Assembly (NCBI RefSeq): GCF_043194295.1
Contig: NZ_JBAFVK010000010.1
Strand: one strand, 5' to 3'
Length of the DNA stretch: 64,000 nt
Origin: Xanthobacter autotrophicus
GTDB lineage: Bacteria > Pseudomonadota > Alphaproteobacteria > Rhizobiales > Xanthobacteraceae
Position 1 is the stretch's first letter; each line of letters begins with the position of its first letter. This document shows, in pieces, positions 61,503 through 64,000 of the stretch. Both the position numbers and the translations under genes were made by a program. The notes under the pieces were generated by a model. The model saw only the letters and a program-made list of their open reading frames with translations, did no database searches and was not told where the DNA came from.

Positions 61503-62369
61503 TCAGCCGCGCTTCATCACCCGCCGCGCCATGCCCAGGGAGAGGGCGGCGGCATTGGACACGTTGAGGCTCTTGATGGCCCCCGGCAGATCGATGCGGG
61601 CGAGCACATCGCAGGTCTCGCGGGTCAGCTGGCGCAGGCCCTTGCCCTCGGCGCCCAGCACCAAAGCGAGGGGCGCGCGCATGGGCGTGTCTTCCAGATC
61701 GGCCGGGCCCTCGCTGTCGAGGCCCACCACCAGCATGCCGTTCTCTTTCAGTTCCGTGAGCGCGCGCGAGAGATTCGTCACCAGGCAGAAGGGCACATGC
61801 TCCAGCCCGCCGGAGGCGCTCTTGGCGAGGACGCCGGTGGCGGCGGGGCTGTGGCGGGCGGTGGTGACGATGGCGCTGACCGCGAACGCCGCCGCCGAGC
61901 GCACGATGGCGCCCACATTGTGCGGGTCGGTGATCTGGTCCAGCACCAGCACCAGATCGGTCTTGGCGATGTCCTTGAGGCGTGGGGAGGGCAGGTGGTC
62001 CACCTCGGCGAGCAGGCCCTGGTGCACCGCGTCGGCGCCGAGCAGCTTGTCGATGTCGCCCGGCCGCACGATCTCGGGGGGGATCGGCGGGGTGAGGCCT
62101 TCCTCGGCGAGGCGGTGGATGGCGTTCTCGGTGGCGCGCAGGCGCCGGAAGCGGCGCTTGGGATTGCCGATGGCTTCCGCCACCGTGTGCCAGCCATAGA
62201 GCAGGGCCACGTCGTCCGCCCCCGCCCAGGACGGCGGCTTGCCCCCGCCCTTGTTGCCGCCGCCGCTGCCGCCTTTGGCCCAGCGCGGGGCGCCGGGCGC
62301 GCCGGGGCGGCTCGTGAAGGGCGGGCGGGAGCCGGGGCGGCGGGGTTCGCGGGGCGGACGGTCGGACAT
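61503..62369 (-). CDS. rlmB: 23S rRNA 2'-O-methyltransferase RlmB
   Basis: The 288-residue TrmH/SpoU-family enzyme has a Gly/Pro/Arg-rich N-terminal extension (about 1-50), a SpoU substrate-binding domain (about 55-125) and the knotted catalytic domain with motif 1 DQITDPHNVGAIVRSAAAF, motif 2 LVLGAEGKGLRQLT and motif 3 IKSLNVSNAAALSLGMA. It should methylate G2251 of 23S rRNA. It is divergent from tRNA-Tyr and tRNA-Gly, a common chromosomal arrangement in alphaproteobacteria. Confidence 0.92.
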   Translation of the reverse strand: MSDRPPREPRRPGSRPPFTSRPGAPGAPRWAKGGSGGGNKGGGKPPSWAGADDVALLYGWHTVAEAIGNPKRRFRRLRATENAIHRLAEEGLTPPIPPEIVRPGDIDKLLGADAVHQGLLAEVDHLPSPRLKDIAKTDLVLVLDQITDPHNVGAIVRSAAAFAVSAIVTTARHSPAATGVLAKSASGGLEHVPFCLVTNLSRALTELKENGMLVVGLDSEGPADLEDTPMRAPLALVLGAEGKGLRQLTRETCDVLARIDLPGAIKSLNVSNAAALSLGMARRVMKRG

Positions 62370-62696
62370 GGGGAGGCTTTGTCAGACCGCGCCGCCGGGC
62401 GCAAGGGGCGTTTGGCGGAGAAGCGTTGCTCGGCGGGTGCGGCGCGACGGGCTCCGGCCGGCAGCGATCGCACCGGCCGGGGTGCGGCACCGGCGGCGCG
62501 CCGTCCACAGGCCGTGTGCGCCGGCATCATTTCCGGTTGACTTCAGCGCACAGCTTTCAGATAACCCCGATCCTCGGACGGCGATTTGAGCTTGCTCGTC
62601 GCCGGCTTCGCGCTGCTGGGAATTCCTTGAATCACCAGCTTGGCAAGAAACCTTCCCGGCCTCAAGCTGGGAAGAACCGGTGCGACGGGCGTCGAT
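62370..62696. other. 327-bp spacer between rlmB and tRNA-Tyr
   Basis: No supported gene. The region must hold the divergent promoters of rlmB and the tRNA-Tyr/tRNA-Gly pair. I see no clear -35/-10 pair or repeat. Confidence 0.5.
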
Positions 62697-62781
62697 GGAG
62701 GGGTGCCCGAGTGGTTAAAGGGGACGGACTGTAAATCCGTTGGCTCTGCCTACGTTGGTTCAAATCCAACCCCCTCCACCA
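62697..62781 (+). tRNA. tRNA-Tyr (anticodon GTA)
   Basis: A class II tRNA of 85 nt including CCA with acceptor GGAGGGG/CCCCTCC, anticodon loop CTGTAAA (GTA), a long variable arm (TTGGCTCTGCCTACG region) and T-loop TTCAAAT. Confidence 0.96.
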
Positions 62782-63148
62782 CCCGTCGTGCGGGCCGAGA
62801 CGAGACCGGCGCAAGCCCGGATTTGGCTTTTGGCCGCCTCCAGTTTCAGCACCTGAGGCTTTGAAGGTGTCCGCGGGCGCAAGAGTCCCGGGCCGGTGTC
62901 TGCCTTCACGGAAATGGCGCCCCGCCGCCGTTCCAGAGCCTGCCGAAGGGATTTCCCCCTCACAGCCTGTCTGGAAATTCATCAGGTCATAATCGCTATC
63001 GCCCCCGGCCATGGCCGCCCTGAAGTACCGGAGGCGGTTGCAAGCGCCCAGCCTCCCGAGGGGAGGGGCCATCGCCCTCCGGACTTGTCCCCAGCCCCGT
63101 CGGCCCCGTCTTCCGCCCGCCGGAAGGCTGTGTTAAGCGTCGCGACGC
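62782..63148. other. 367-bp spacer between tRNA-Tyr and tRNA-Gly
   Basis: Short overlapping ORFs in both strands have no recognisable motifs and were not accepted. No repeat or convincing hairpin with T-run was found. Confidence 0.5.
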
Positions 63149-63222
63149 GCGGGTGTAGCTCAATGGTAGAGCAGCAGCCTTCCAAGCTGAATACGAGGGT
63201 TCGATTCCCTTCACCCGCTCCA
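63149..63222 (+). tRNA. tRNA-Gly (anticodon TCC)
   Basis: A 74-nt tRNA including CCA, with acceptor GCGGGTG/CACCCGC, D-stem GCTC/GAGC, anticodon loop CTTCCAA (TCC, reading GGA/GGG) and T-loop TTCGATT. Confidence 0.96.
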
Positions 63223-63317
63223 ATGCACCTCCGGCATATATCCCTTCGGCAAGTTTCCACTTCCGCTTGCGCTTCCTTTGAGGCAGCTTCCGGCCCGCCT
63301 ACCTCCGGGGGAAGTCC

Positions 63318-63929
63318 GTGCGCCTGCAATTCCTGATCTGGCCGATCCTGCTTGTCACCCTCGCGGCGTGCGCGTCGTTGCCCGCGCCGTCCATTTCGCT
63401 GGCCGACCTCGGTCAGTTCCGCCTCGCCGGCGTCGAGGTGAAGGGCGCGCAGGCGTTTGGCTCCTGGCCGGCGGAGGAGGAGGCCTATCTGGCCGCCCAC
63501 GCCCTCGACCAGGACACCATCAACCGGATCAAAACGCGCCCCATTCGCGAGGAGCCGGCCATGGCCACCTTCGCGCTCGCGCGCGCGTCGCATCTAATGC
63601 AGCAGGAGATGACATCGGCGACAGCATCCATCTTCACCGGGCAGAAGCCGGTGAAGATGGTGGTGGACCTCCGGCGCTTCGACGTGCCCTCGGTGGCGCG
63701 GCGCATCTTCACCGACCAGGTGGCGACCCTGTCCGGGCGGGTGCTGCTGGTGGACCAGCACGGCGTGACCCTGCTTGATTCCCCTGACCTTAACGTCGCC
63801 ATTCCCTTGCTGGGCGGGCTTTCGACCCCGGTCGCCTCGGCGGTGGAGGCGTCGTCCGGCAATGATCCGGGGGCTGGCCTCGTGCGCAAGTTTGCCGAGG
63901 CCTATCGCGGGTGGCTCTTGCAGAAGTAG
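63318..63929 (+). CDS. predicted lipoprotein of unknown function
   Basis: The 203-residue protein begins with a lipoprotein signal (hydrophobic LIWPILLVTLAAC with lipobox LAAC, Cys18 as lipid site). The mature part has FRLAGVEVKGA, KPVKMVVDLRRFDVPSVARRI and VDQHGVTLLDSPDL, a pattern seen in alphaproteobacterial lipoproteins of DUF6778 type, though I am not certain of that name. A GTG start with GGGGGAAG seven bases upstream is used. It should be anchored to a membrane in the periplasm. Function unknown. Confidence 0.8.
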   Translation: MRLQFLIWPILLVTLAACASLPAPSISLADLGQFRLAGVEVKGAQAFGSWPAEEEAYLAAHALDQDTINRIKTRPIREEPAMATFALARASHLMQQEMTSATASIFTGQKPVKMVVDLRRFDVPSVARRIFTDQVATLSGRVLLVDQHGVTLLDSPDLNVAIPLLGGLSTPVASAVEASSGNDPGAGLVRKFAEAYRGWLLQK

Positions 63930-63939
63930 GAGAAACCCC

Positions 63940-64000
63940 CTATCCCACGGCGGCTTTTTTCGCGGCCCGTGCGGGGCGCTTGACCGACTGAGAGAGAACG
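63940..64000 (-). CDS. C-terminal end of a Lys/Ala-rich protein (partial)
   Basis: On the minus strand an open frame enters from the window edge and ends at TAG, giving the tail SVKRPARAAKKAAVG. Such basic tails occur on DNA- and RNA-binding proteins, for example topoisomerase or histone-like proteins. Only about 19 residues are visible, so this is a tentative call. Confidence 0.4.
   Translation of the reverse strand, partial: VLSQSVKRPARAAKKAAVG

Overview
The window is high-GC DNA with tightly packed operons and many ATGA/TGATG stop-start overlaps. It reads as a free-living alphaproteobacterium of the order Hyphomicrobiales, plausibly Xanthobacteraceae (Xanthobacter/Azorhizobium/Ancylobacter-like). 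That assignment is inference from gene content and from the small palindromic intergenic elements; no rRNA is present to fix it.

Layout. (1) 0.1-3.1 kb: a MotA/TolQ-like plus OmpA/MotB-like envelope pair with a 3 x 24 nt repeat between them, then a DUF938 methyltransferase. (2) 3.3-10.9 kb: a six-gene MoxR/Bat operon (MoxR ATPase, DUF58, DUF4381, two VWA proteins, BatD). (3) 10.9-31.6 kb: a methylated-amine catabolic island. It holds a LysR regulator, an N-carbamoylsarcosine-amidase-like hydrolase, a PotD-type ABC system with two binding proteins, four permeases and only one ATPase, an M19 dipeptidase-like protein with a DUF5943/V4R protein, the heterotetrameric sarcosine oxidase soxBDAG, glyA, sdaA, a GbdR/SouR-like AraC regulator and a small monooxygenase-fold protein. 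Together these can carry N-carbamoylsarcosine to sarcosine, glycine, serine and pyruvate. (4) 31.7-34.9 kb: an arsenic operon (arsR, two unrelated arsenate reductases, acr3, arsH) with a 30-bp palindrome abutting the arsR start codon. (5) 35-44 kb: a repeat-containing GH18 protein, a 1571-residue autotransporter and a DUF4105 membrane protein. (6) 44.3-59 kb: a Liv-type ABC transporter with an alpha/beta hydrolase that lacks its nucleophile, two GntR/FCD regulators, an aldehyde dehydrogenase, an AcuI-like reductase, and a divergent binding protein/MFS/enoyl-CoA hydratase/CoA ligase operon, together suggesting catabolism of a small acid through CoA thioesters. (7) 59-64 kb: conserved chromosome with tRNA-Thr, an MHS-family transporter, rlmB, tRNA-Tyr, tRNA-Gly, a lipoprotein and the tail of a Lys/Ala-rich protein.

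The most unusual signal is non-coding. A roughly 60-nt two-hairpin module occurs twice (21.35 and 26.8 kb), nested inside two different larger inverted repeats. One insertion can be removed by eye to restore a 33-nt arm matching its partner, and an apparently empty version of the other host element lies at 30.0 kb. Stem sequences differ between copies while pairing is kept. This looks like a mobile REP-like element that prefers palindromes. No phage, IS transposase or CRISPR array was seen.
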